Shown: positions 1 to 7,102, numbered from the stretch's first letter. The stretch: DNA of 9,562 nt from JAGNXB01 sp964471595 (GCA_964471595.1 CAYYGN010000060.1:1-9562); one strand, 5' to 3'. Program-made: numbers and translations. The notes: a model not told the origin generated them from the letters alone.

Positions 1-1728
1 GCCGGCAACGTCGCCCTCGAGTCCATGGGTTTCAAGACTTTCGGCTTCGGAGGCGGCCGGGCGGACATCTGGCAGCCGGAAGAGGACATTTATTGGGGCA
101 AGGAAGCCGAATGGCTGGGCGACAAACGCTATAGTGGCGACCGCCTGTTGGAAAATCCCCTGGCGGCCGTTCAGATGGGACTGATCTATGTCAACCCCGA
201 AGGCCCCAACGGACAGCCCAGCGTCCTCGCCTCGGCCAGAGACATCCGGGAGACCTTCAAGCGCATGGCGATGGATGACTACGAGACGGTGGCCCTGATC
301 GCCGGCGGTCACACCTTCGGCAAGACGCACGGCGCCGGGGACGCCGCCCTGGTAGGCCCCGAGCCGGAAGCCGCCCCGCTGGAAAACATGGGCCTCGGCT
401 GGATATCGGCCCACGGCTCCGGCAAAGGGGACGACACCATTACCTCCGGCATCGAAGGGGCCTGGACCGCTCACCCGACCCGGTGGGACATGGAGTATTT
501 CGACATCCTCTTCGGCTACGACTGGGACCTGGTTAAAAGTCCTGCCGGCGCCTGGCAATGGGTACCCGTCAATCCCGACCCCAAGCACCTTGTCCCCGCC
601 GCCCACGACCCGTCCAAAAAGGTGACGACCATCATGACCACCGCCGACCTGGCGCTGAGGATGGATCCGGCGTATGCCAAAATCTCCAGGCATTTCCACC
701 AAAATCCGGAGGAGTTTGCCGATGCCTTTGCGCGTGCCTGGTTCAAACTGACCCACCGCGACATGGGTCCACGGGCGAGATATCTGGGACCTGAAGTACC
801 GGCCGAGGAATTGATCTGGCAGGATCCCGTCCCCACCCTGGACCATCCCCTCGCCGATGACAAAGACCTGGCCGGCCTCAAAGAAAAAATTCTGTCCTCC
901 GGACTGAGCGTGTCTGAGTTGGTATCCACGGCATGGGCATCTGCCTCCACGTTTCGCGGGAGCGACATGCGGGGCGGTGCCAATGGCGCCCGTATCCGTC
1001 TGGAACCACAACGCGGATGGGAAGCCAATCAACCGGACCGGCTCGCCAAGGTACTCGGCGTCCTGGAAGGCATTCAAAAATCCTTCAACACCTCGGCGAC
1101 GGGTGGCAAAAAGATCTCTCTGGCCGACCTGATCGTGCTGGGAGGATGTGCCGCCGTGGAAAAAGCGGCCCGTGATGCCGGACACAGCGTGACTGTCCCC
1201 TTCGCACCCGGACGCACTGACGCCTCGCAGGAACAGACGGATGTGGAGAGCTTTTCCTGGCTCGAACCGGAGGCCGACGGATTCCGCAACTACCGCAAAA
1301 AAGCCTACACCGTCAAGCCGGAAGAAATGCTGGTGGACAAGGCCCAACTCCTCACGCTGAGCGCTCCCGAAATGACCGTGCTGGTGGGTGGACTGCGGGT
1401 CCTCGGCGCCAACACCGGAGGGTCGAAACACGGGGTATTCACCCAACGCCCGGGACAACTCACCAACGATTTCTTCGTCCATCTGACGGACATGGGAACG
1501 GTGTGGCATCCCGCTCCGGACAATCCGGACATTTACGAAGGACGCGACCGCAAATCCGGTGCACTCAAGTGGACGGGAACGCGGGTGGATTTGGTGTTCG
1601 GTTCCAACAGCCAACTCCGGGCGCTTTCGGAGGTTTATGCCCAGAACGACGCGAAAGAGAAATTCGTCCGTGATTTTGTTGCCGCCTGGGACAAGGTCAT
1701 GAATCTCGATCGCTTCGACCTGAAATAA
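1..1728 (+). CDS. katG: Catalase-peroxidase KatG, 5' end missing
   Basis: Bifunctional haem b enzyme that dismutates hydrogen peroxide and has peroxidase activity; part of oxidative-stress defence. The reading frame is open from base 1 (AGNVALESMGF...), so the gene enters from outside the window; 575 residues are visible. Comparison with the 740-residue Mycobacterium KatG suggests about 166 N-terminal residues are missing, including the distal Arg/Trp/His. Visible landmarks, in Mycobacterium numbering from a hand alignment: Tyr229 (LIYVNPEGPNG) and Met255 (KRMAMDD) of the Met-Tyr-Trp crosslink needed for catalase activity, proximal haem ligand His270 (GGHTFGKTHG), Ser315 (TSGIE), and Trp321 (AWTAHPTRWD) with its Asp partner in TTADLALRMDP. 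The degenerate C-terminal peroxidase-like half is complete and ends in a TAA stop. No frameshift or lost key residue is visible. A strong terminator follows, so the next gene is probably transcribed separately. Family assignment is very secure. Confidence 0.98.
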   Translation, partial: AGNVALESMGFKTFGFGGGRADIWQPEEDIYWGKEAEWLGDKRYSGDRLLENPLAAVQMGLIYVNPEGPNGQPSVLASARDIRETFKRMAMDDYETVALIAGGHTFGKTHGAGDAALVGPEPEAAPLENMGLGWISAHGSGKGDDTITSGIEGAWTAHPTRWDMEYFDILFGYDWDLVKSPAGAWQWVPVNPDPKHLVPAAHDPSKKVTTIMTTADLALRMDPAYAKISRHFHQNPEEFADAFARAWFKLTHRDMGPRARYLGPEVPAEELIWQDPVPTLDHPLADDKDLAGLKEKILSSGLSVSELVSTAWASASTFRGSDMRGGANGARIRLEPQRGWEANQPDRLAKVLGVLEGIQKSFNTSATGGKKISLADLIVLGGCAAVEKAARDAGHSVTVPFAPGRTDASQEQTDVESFSWLEPEADGFRNYRKKAYTVKPEEMLVDKAQLLTLSAPEMTVLVGGLRVLGANTGGSKHGVFTQRPGQLTNDFFVHLTDMGTVWHPAPDNPDIYEGRDRKSGALKWTGTRVDLVFGSNSQLRALSEVYAQNDAKEKFVRDFVAAWDKVMNLDRFDLK

Positions 1729-1751
1729 GGGGCACCTATCCCCAACGCGAC

Positions 1752-1787
1752 AAAAGGCGGTCCGGTGACGGGCCGCCTTTTTTGTTT
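1752..1787 (+). terminator. Rho-independent terminator after katG
   Basis: A 12-base-pair stem with one G-T wobble (arms 1752-1763 AAAAGGCGGTCC and 1770-1781 GGGCCGCCTTTT) encloses a 6-base loop and runs straight into six T residues at 1778-1783. It starts 23 bases after the katG stop. The A-run on the left arm could give weak termination in the other direction too. It makes read-through from katG into the TPR-CHAT gene unlikely. Confidence 0.9.
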
Positions 1788-1904
1788 CGGACGCAGACCG
1801 GATTTTACACCTTCCATTCCTGTCTTCAATCCAAAATGTTTCCGAAATACAAAATTATATTATTTTCAGGCAGAAAAGAGCCAAATCATACATCATTTAT
1901 TCGC

Positions 1905-4769
1905 ATGAATTTCAGAATATTCCCCATAATCCTTGCGCTACCGCTACTTGCCCAGGCGCAACCGAGGGATACGGCTGCACTCCGTATGGAGATTGAAGCC
2001 TGGATCGAACAGGCTGGAGAATGGACTGTCCAACAACAATTGGACAGTGCCTTGCACGTCATCCGGAAGGCGGAAACTACCTGCCTTTCCGCCTTTGGCG
2101 CGCAAACGGAATTATATGCGCTTGTGCTCGACATGTTGGGTACTATCCATTATTACCGCGGGCAATTCGACCTGGTCGAGTCGATATGGCTCCAGGCCAG
2201 CCGGACGTGGGAGGCTACTGTTGGCACCGACAATGCCGATTACGCCGTTGGATTGAACAACCTCGGTACGATTTATTGCGAATTGGGAAAATATGAACTG
2301 GCGGAACCATTATTTGTCCAATGCCTGGACATCCAAAGACGGATCCACGGCCCTGACCATCCCGATATTGTTATGGGTATGAACAATCTGGCCGTTCTCT
2401 ATTACAGAATGGGCCAATTGGATCAATCCGAGCGCATTTTCCTGCAGGCGCTGGCCAAATCGGAAGCGCTATTAGGGAAAGACGATCCTACCTATGCCTC
2501 CAACGTCAACAATCTCGCCATGCTTTACAAGCGCATGGGCAATTATCCCAAGGCGGAAAAACTGTATCTGGAGGTGGTGGATATCCGCGCCGGTGCGCTG
2601 GGCACCGACCACCCGCACTACGCGCAAAGCGTAAATAATCTGGCCAACTTGTACCTGTCGAAAAGGGAATTCGGAAAGGCACGGCCTCTCTTCGAGCAGG
2701 CACTTACCATATGGGGAAAATCCGTTGGCGTGGAACACCCGGATTATTCCTGGGGCCTCATCAATCTCGGAACCGTCCATCAGGAAGAGAAGAATTTCGA
2801 GGAAGCGAAATCCTGTTTTACCCGGGCCCTGGCCGGCTGGCAAAAATCGGTCGGAAAATCCCACCCCAATTATTTCACAGGGTTGAACAACCTGGCCCTT
2901 TTGCATTTCCTGATGGGGGAATATGATGCATCGGAGCAGTTGTACCTGGAAGCGCTCCAAACCGGGGCATTATCCATGGGGATGGAAAATGCCTCGTATG
3001 CAGGCACTCTCCTCAATCTGGCCATATTGTATGCGGAAACCGGGAGGCTGCCACAGGCACAGGAATGGGCACGCCGATATGACGACCTCGACAAACAATT
3101 GCTGAACAATGCCACCCGACACCTTGCAGAAGAAGAATTGTCACTGTTCATCCGGCGATTCGAGATGGGCCAGGGCAAACTGATGGGTATTGCCGGACGA
3201 GGTGGCCAAATGGCAGACCGGGCGTATGACAACGCTTTGTTTTACAAAGGGTATTTGCTGGAAGCACGGCAGCAGGTCAACCGGTTGGCCATGGCCAATG
3301 CTGAAAGCCGGGCATTGTTTTTCCGGTTGAAGGGCATGCACCGGTTGCTGGCCGCCCAATACGCCAAACCCCCTGACCGGCGGGACGGATGGGAGGACTT
3401 GCAGGAACAGGCCATCGCCCTGGAAAAGGAATTGACCCGCACGGTAGCCGGATATCAGGATGCGCACCGTCCATGGCATTGGCAGGATGTCCAGGCCGCC
3501 TTGCATCCGGGCGAGGTCGCCATTGAAATTGTGCGTTATCCGGAGATGACGGTAGAACCCAGCGGAAAAATATTATACGATGCCCTGTTGGTCCATAACC
3601 AGGGACCACCTCGGCAAATTCCGCTTTTCGAGGAGTCCATGGTCCGGTCGCGATTGGGAAAACGGGCGGAAAGGCGAATGACCTATGTCAACAGCATCTA
3701 CGATTACCAGGATAGAGGACTGCAACCTTTGGGAGAATCTTTGCCGTCCCTGTATGAACTGGTGTGGAAGCCGATGGAAGACAGCCTCGAGGGGATTCAT
3801 ACGATTTATTATTCGCCGGCCGGGCTTCTTCACCGTTTGAATGTGGATGCCCTCGCTATGGACGAGGACCGGGTTGTGGCCGATCAATTCCGGATTGTCC
3901 CGCTGGGGAGTACCCGCCAATTGGTCCTGCCGGATGATCGCGAGTTAGTGTCCAATGAGGCCTGGTTGTTTGGGGGGATACGATTTGACCGGCCACGAAA
4001 TGACGCTGTGGCCCCCGGCGATCCTGAACCATCCTCCGATATCGCGACAAGGTCTTCTTCGCGGGAGGAGCCGGGTGAGTGGGATGTACGCGGATCGGGT
4101 TGGGGGTATTTGAAATGGACGAAAAGAGAAGTGGAGGCATTGGATGGCGTTATCAGGAATGCCGGTTTAGAAAGCCGCCTATTCATGGAGGAATTGGCCA
4201 CGGAAGAACAATTCAAAACCATGGGTACCAATCGTCCATCTCCCTACATTCTCCATTTGGCCACGCACGGATTTTTTCATGACGGGCAACCAATGGACTC
4301 TACCGGATCCTTCGAACCAGAGGCAGCGCTGCCCTTTTTCCTGACCTCAGCCAACCCGATGATGCGATCGGGTCTCATTCTTGCCGGAGGCAACGAGGCA
4401 TGGCGCCCGACACCCCATGAAAACGGTAAGGAGGACGGTATTCTGACCGCCTATGAAATCAGTCAGATGGATTTGTCCAATACCGAACTTGTGGTCTTGT
4501 CCGCCTGTGAGACCGGATTGGGTGATATCGAAGGCAATGAGGGGGTTTATGGCCTTCAACGGGCATTCCGGATCGCGGGCGTTCGCACGCTGCTCATGTC
4601 GTTATGGGAGGTACCGGATATCCAGACCCAGGAATTGATGACCCATTTTTATCGTTTGTGGCTGGAGGAAAAAATCCCGATCGCCGACGCCTTCCACCAG
4701 GCCCAAAAGGCTTTGCGCGAAAAATACATACATCCCTGGTTCTGGGCAGGATTTGTGTTGCTGGAGTGA
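1905..4769 (+). CDS. Exported TPR-CHAT protein (caspase-like protease)
   Basis: Predicted 954-residue exported protein. Residues 1-18 form a signal peptide (MNFRIFPIILALPLLAQA, cut before Gln19). Residues about 67-395 hold eight kinesin-light-chain-type TPR repeats spaced exactly 42 residues apart (LNNLGTIY, MNNLAVLYY, VNNLAMLYK, VNNLANLY, ...). A helical linker follows, then a CHAT domain from about 535 to the end. CHAT is a clan CD (caspase/separase-like) cysteine peptidase fold; the expected dyad is present as His788 (LHLATHGFF) and Cys868 (VVLSACETGLG), and the end PWFWAGFVLLE is typical. I infer a protease or protein-interaction role in the periplasm or at the cell surface; substrate unknown. 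The frame is open back to a TTG at 1782, but that start lies inside the katG terminator, whereas the ATG at 1905 gives a clean signal peptide. No Shine-Dalgarno is visible, as is normal in Bacteroidota. Upstream bases 1788-1904 are AT-rich, but I could not find a convincing promoter there. Confidence 0.93.
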   Translation: MNFRIFPIILALPLLAQAQPRDTAALRMEIEAWIEQAGEWTVQQQLDSALHVIRKAETTCLSAFGAQTELYALVLDMLGTIHYYRGQFDLVESIWLQASRTWEATVGTDNADYAVGLNNLGTIYCELGKYELAEPLFVQCLDIQRRIHGPDHPDIVMGMNNLAVLYYRMGQLDQSERIFLQALAKSEALLGKDDPTYASNVNNLAMLYKRMGNYPKAEKLYLEVVDIRAGALGTDHPHYAQSVNNLANLYLSKREFGKARPLFEQALTIWGKSVGVEHPDYSWGLINLGTVHQEEKNFEEAKSCFTRALAGWQKSVGKSHPNYFTGLNNLALLHFLMGEYDASEQLYLEALQTGALSMGMENASYAGTLLNLAILYAETGRLPQAQEWARRYDDLDKQLLNNATRHLAEEELSLFIRRFEMGQGKLMGIAGRGGQMADRAYDNALFYKGYLLEARQQVNRLAMANAESRALFFRLKGMHRLLAAQYAKPPDRRDGWEDLQEQAIALEKELTRTVAGYQDAHRPWHWQDVQAALHPGEVAIEIVRYPEMTVEPSGKILYDALLVHNQGPPRQIPLFEESMVRSRLGKRAERRMTYVNSIYDYQDRGLQPLGESLPSLYELVWKPMEDSLEGIHTIYYSPAGLLHRLNVDALAMDEDRVVADQFRIVPLGSTRQLVLPDDRELVSNEAWLFGGIRFDRPRNDAVAPGDPEPSSDIATRSSSREEPGEWDVRGSGWGYLKWTKREVEALDGVIRNAGLESRLFMEELATEEQFKTMGTNRPSPYILHLATHGFFHDGQPMDSTGSFEPEAALPFFLTSANPMMRSGLILAGGNEAWRPTPHENGKEDGILTAYEISQMDLSNTELVVLSACETGLGDIEGNEGVYGLQRAFRIAGVRTLLMSLWEVPDIQTQELMTHFYRLWLEEKIPIADAFHQAQKALREKYIHPWFWAGFVLLE

Positions 4770-4969
4770 TGGATGGTATATTGGAGGTCAGGAACAGGCA
4801 GGTAGACAAAGCCTGATTGTGGGAGATGGTGATGCTCCATGACGAGGATATTTTGGCTTCGGCTTTGAATAATACTTGAAAGGAAGTTAGGGGACTTCAT
4901 GAATTGTACAAAATTCTGGTATATATTCAGCCAGCAAGGCCCCCTTCCCATTACCATCCATGAAACCAC
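4770..4969. other. Gene-free convergent spacer
   Basis: Two hundred bases lie between the stop codons of the TPR-CHAT gene and the Abi_2 gene, which converge here. I see no credible coding sequence. Two short dyads are present: GAAGT/ACTTC at 4883-4898 and GAATT/AATTC at 4901-4916, each with a five-base-pair stem and no good T-tract. They could be weak termination signals for either gene but are not convincing. There is no insertion sequence end or long repeat. Confidence 0.5.
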
Positions 4970-5890
4970 TCACCGCCAATGCTGTAATTCCTGCCAATTC
5001 GAGGGGAAACCCATTGCCATAATATCCACTTGCGGATAATGATCAAATAGCTCAACAAGTTTGCTCTTGAAATCTGTAGCTGGATTAACGATTCTGAGAA
5101 AATGCCATACAATCGATGCTAAAATGTATGTCCTTGAGGAAATATTATTTGAAATTTGCGGACTATCGAATATTGTCTTAAGAAAGTCAATATGCTTGCC
5201 AATAGGCATTTTAGGTTTAATTCGAAAGGAACGATTCCACAATCTAGAATGATGCGCACACAAATTTCGAATATATACTAGGAAATGAAGCCAATTAACA
5301 AATGTCTTATCATCCAATCCAAAATGATTGGCAATATCGCGCTTGACCCTACCAGGTTTTAGATTAGCAAACAGCCGTGACAAATTTCCAAAAGAAGAAA
5401 CTTCGAGAATCATACATGAAGGGGGGAATTCATCGGAATATTTTTCATTAAAAGCTCGAATAAAAACCTCATCACTTCGGGAATATTCCTTTCGAAGCTT
5501 ATCAAGAGTATCCCCCCACTCTTCAGAATTTTTAAATAATGAAGGATCTAAAAACCAGTACGCATTATATTCATGCCAAAGCACATAAATCAACTTTGCC
5601 CTAATTGCAATCTCTATTTTCTCAATTTCATTGAGCATAAGCATCCGAAGCCTTCTATCGAAACAGTACAATTGAAAGGCCTGCTCAAAAGTGGAACCAG
5701 CCCTGAAACGGTGCTCATGTTTGGGGAGGTCGAGAAGTGGGTACCAATACCCGCTCAAGCGGTAATAACTAATTTGCTCCAAGAGATGCCTTGCTTTCTC
5801 CCGGTCAGTCAAAATCAAACCACGGTCAGCCAAACGATCCAGCTGCTCTTCATAGGACAAGGGAGGCTTTCTGTAGGGCACCTTACTCAT
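4970..5890 (-). CDS. Abi_2 (AbiD/AbiF-like) HEPN family protein
   Basis: Predicted 306-residue soluble protein of the Abi_2 family, named after lactococcal abortive-infection proteins AbiD and AbiF. The N-terminus has the family signature (KPPLSYEEQLDRLADRGL, then ISYYRLSGYWYPL), the middle has the conserved helix around NEIEKIEIAIRAKLIY, and residues 208-214 read RNLCAHH, an RX4H motif typical of HEPN ribonucleases. From family knowledge the likely role is a toxin-like RNase that stops growth on phage infection or forms a toxin-antitoxin pair; this is inferred, and some Abi_2 proteins have no tested function. The frame is open up to 5977, but that start lies upstream of the -7 element at 5955-5962. 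ATG 5890 (MSKVPYRK) fits the family N-terminus; ATG 5947 is a possible near-leaderless alternative. The gene is AT-rich (19 G+C of 60 at 5101-5160, against 47 of 60 at 301-360 in katG), which suggests horizontal acquisition. It stands alone, transcribed towards the CHAT gene. Confidence 0.9.
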   Translation of the reverse strand: MSKVPYRKPPLSYEEQLDRLADRGLILTDREKARHLLEQISYYRLSGYWYPLLDLPKHEHRFRAGSTFEQAFQLYCFDRRLRMLMLNEIEKIEIAIRAKLIYVLWHEYNAYWFLDPSLFKNSEEWGDTLDKLRKEYSRSDEVFIRAFNEKYSDEFPPSCMILEVSSFGNLSRLFANLKPGRVKRDIANHFGLDDKTFVNWLHFLVYIRNLCAHHSRLWNRSFRIKPKMPIGKHIDFLKTIFDSPQISNNISSRTYILASIVWHFLRIVNPATDFKSKLVELFDHYPQVDIMAMGFPSNWQELQHWR

Positions 5891-5954
5891 GCCAAAAAAG
5901 AAAGTCCACCCTGAGCACCCTGATCTGACGGGAAGGGGGGTGGACATGTTATTA

Positions 5955-5986
5955 CAAAGGTACAATGTTTCCTTCAATGGACCAAA
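5955..5986 (-). promoter_or_regulatory. Bacteroidota-type promoter of the Abi_2 gene
   Basis: On the minus strand TTTG (complement of 5983-5986) is followed after exactly 20 bases by TACCTTTG (complement of 5955-5962). This fits the Bacteroidota primary-sigma promoter, TTTG at -33 and TAnnTTTG at -7, at its usual spacing. Transcription would begin near 5948-5950, leaving an untranslated leader of about 58 bases before ATG 5890. It argues against the first in-frame ATG at 5977 as the start. Confidence 0.7.
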
Positions 5987-5999
5987 TATGCATTAGCAT

Positions 6000-6029
6000 C
6001 AATTACAACCAATTGTATTACAGTCAATT
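6000..6029. promoter_or_regulatory. CAATT motif cluster upstream of the Abi_2 promoter
   Basis: CAATT occurs three times within 30 bases (starting at 6000, 6010 and 6025). The first two copies sit around a small dyad, TACAA/TTGTA, at 6004-6017. The cluster is 14 bases upstream of the -33 element of the Abi_2 promoter, where a regulator could bind. It is AT-rich and short, so chance is a real possibility; no regulator gene adjoins it. Confidence 0.22.
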
Positions 6030-6096
6030 GAGAGCTGTCATCCTCAAAGTGTGTTTCCCAAGCATCCTTGGATGTCAGGTAATCGAAGGGCTCTCA
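6029..6096 (-). other. Imperfect long stem-loop upstream of Abi_2; candidate structured RNA
   Basis: Bases 6029-6043 (TGAGAGCTGTCATCC) are complementary to two blocks further on: GGATGTCA at 6070-6077 (one mismatch) and GCTCTCA at 6090-6096 (perfect). The result is a 7-base-pair outer stem and an 8-position inner stem with a single mismatch, separated by a 12-base one-sided bulge (6078-6089), with a 26-base loop. The element lies about 43 bases upstream of the Abi_2 promoter in a stretch with no gene (5978-6181). It could be a small RNA, a regulator-binding dyad or a remnant of another element. Which strand would be transcribed is not clear; minus is assumed because of the Abi_2 gene, and I see no promoter for it. 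Confidence 0.3.
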
Positions 6097-6181
6097 GGGG
6101 GGCCATGAGACAAGATAAGGTAAAAAATCATTAAAATACAACTGCCAGGAAAACGACATTCCATCCTAAAAAATCCCCTTA

Positions 6182-6835
6182 TCACTCGTTGGTTTTGCAG
6201 GGTTGCAACCTGATTTTCCGTGTGACGGTATGTCCGGTGCCGGGCTGGATGATCCGCACTTCCGCTTCATTGCCGCATATGCAGGACACGGTGCGGTCAT
6301 GCCCGCCCTTGTTGCCGTCAATGGTCCACTGGAAGGTGTAGGTCGCCCGGTTGGCGTCACAATCCAGCACATTGCCCATGACCACGACCTCCAGGGAGGT
6401 ATTGCCATTGGGACAGGACGATTGACGGATCTCGGCCTGGAAGGGTACATCCGCCCCTGACGGACGGTTGCTCTGCGCGCTTGCCGACAGTTGTGATTTC
6501 GATACGCCTACATAAGCCGAGGGACAGGCCGCCGGTTCCGGCTGGATGAACATTGAGGCATAGATCGGTTGGTTGGTATTCCGTTCTTTGCACAGGATGC
6601 AGGTCTCCCGGGTTTCGCATTTTTTGTTGGCCTCCGCCTGCAGATCGCTTTTGACCCGCGGAATCAGCACATCACAAAAGGTCAGTTCCTGCAAATCCAT
6701 ACCGACCATCGTGTTGATGTCGTTCATGGAAGTGGCCGGGGCCTTGGGTTTTTGGGCGTGGATCCAAACGGACTGACCTGCCAGCAGGCTAAGAAGGACC
6801 ATACGCAAGAGGAGAAATTTGCAGGAAACAGGCAT
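6182..6835 (-). CDS. Exported cysteine-rich protein of unknown function
   Basis: I do not recognise this 217-residue protein. Residues 1-27 look like a signal peptide (basic residues, LLLRMVLLSLLAG, then IHA before Gln28), so it should leave the cytoplasm. The mature part has ten cysteines, including CETRETCILC (CX5CX2C) around residue 75 and a VSCICG pair near 190; an even number in an exported protein suggests disulfides. The last 80 residues (SSCPNGNTSLEVVVMG ... YTFQWTIDGNKGG ... HTVTRKIRLQPC) alternate short beta-like segments with a Trp-Asp-Gly turn, reminiscent of Ig-like or PKD-like domains of Bacteroidota surface proteins; this is an impression, not a family match. ATG 6835 was chosen over the in-frame ATG at 6877 because it gives a conventional signal peptide. 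There is no Shine-Dalgarno. It is a single gene, divergent from the acetyltransferase. Confidence 0.75.
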   Translation of the reverse strand: MPVSCKFLLLRMVLLSLLAGQSVWIHAQKPKAPATSMNDINTMVGMDLQELTFCDVLIPRVKSDLQAEANKKCETRETCILCKERNTNQPIYASMFIQPEPAACPSAYVGVSKSQLSASAQSNRPSGADVPFQAEIRQSSCPNGNTSLEVVVMGNVLDCDANRATYTFQWTIDGNKGGHDRTVSCICGNEAEVRIIQPGTGHTVTRKIRLQPCKTNE

Positions 6836-6875
6836 GATAAAAAGGATATGAGCGTGAAAAAATGACTGATCGTTC

Positions 6876-6890
6876 ATGACCCAATGACCC
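6876..6890. repeat. Short direct repeat ATGACCC upstream of the exported-protein gene
   Basis: ATGACCC occurs twice with an 8-base period (6876-6882 and 6884-6890). It lies 41-55 bases upstream of the ATG at 6835, in the 267-base divergent region 6836-7102. It could be a pair of regulator half-sites or chance. No good TAnnTTTG promoter for the minus-strand gene was found in this region. Confidence 0.25.
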
Positions 6891-7056
6891 TAAGAACGGA
6901 AGGCATTTGTCGTGTTCAAGGGATGAATGTAAGCACGTCATGACAGGTTACCCCCAAAAGGGCTACGGCATTGCGGACAAACCTCGTAGGTCCAAGGTAG
7001 GCCAAATTTTCACACCGGAAGGCATTACGAACCGGGATAGGGGATTTTTCCGACAT

Positions 7057-7088
7057 GTACCGGTCCGGGCGATTTCCCGACCCGGTAC
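7057..7088. promoter_or_regulatory. GC-rich dyad just upstream of the acetyltransferase start
   Basis: Arms 7057-7069 (GTACCGGTCCGGG) and 7076-7088 (CCCGACCCGGTAC) pair at 11 of 13 positions around a 6-base loop, CGATTT. The dyad ends 14 bases before ATG 7103. A sequence resembling a Bacteroidota -7 element (TATCTTTC, 7091-7098, one mismatch to TAnnTTTG) follows directly, so the dyad would occupy the promoter spacer, where an operator could sit; no TTTG was found at the matching -33 position. As RNA it would be a stable hairpin ahead of the start. There is no T-tract on the plus strand after it, so it is not a standard terminator for that strand. Confidence 0.45.
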
Positions 7089-7102
7089 CCTATCTTTCGA
7101 CC

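Noticed and set aside
516..1028. 170-codon open frame on the minus strand inside katG
   Set aside because: It is antisense to a well-conserved catalase-peroxidase; long antisense frames are expected in GC-rich genes and the translation resembles nothing.
1782..1904. 41-residue N-terminal extension of the TPR-CHAT protein from a TTG at 1782
   Set aside because: The TTG lies in the T-tract of the katG terminator, and the extension would bury a clean signal peptide that begins at ATG 1905.
1905..4769. Craspase-type CRISPR-linked CHAT protease
   Set aside because: There is no CRISPR array, no Cas7-11 or other cas gene in the window, and the protein is exported.
1905..5890. TPR-CHAT gene and Abi_2 gene as one two-gene defence system
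   Set aside because: They converge rather than share an operon, differ strongly in base composition, and the CHAT protein carries a signal peptide while Abi_2 is cytoplasmic.
5573..5914. 113-codon plus-strand frame antisense to the start of the Abi_2 gene, considered as a possible antitoxin
   Set aside because: It is antisense to the conserved N-terminus of Abi_2 and shows no domain, start signal or promoter.
5891..5977. N-terminal extension of the Abi_2 protein from ATG 5977
   Set aside because: It starts upstream of the -7 promoter element at 5955-5962 and adds sequence unlike the family N-terminus.
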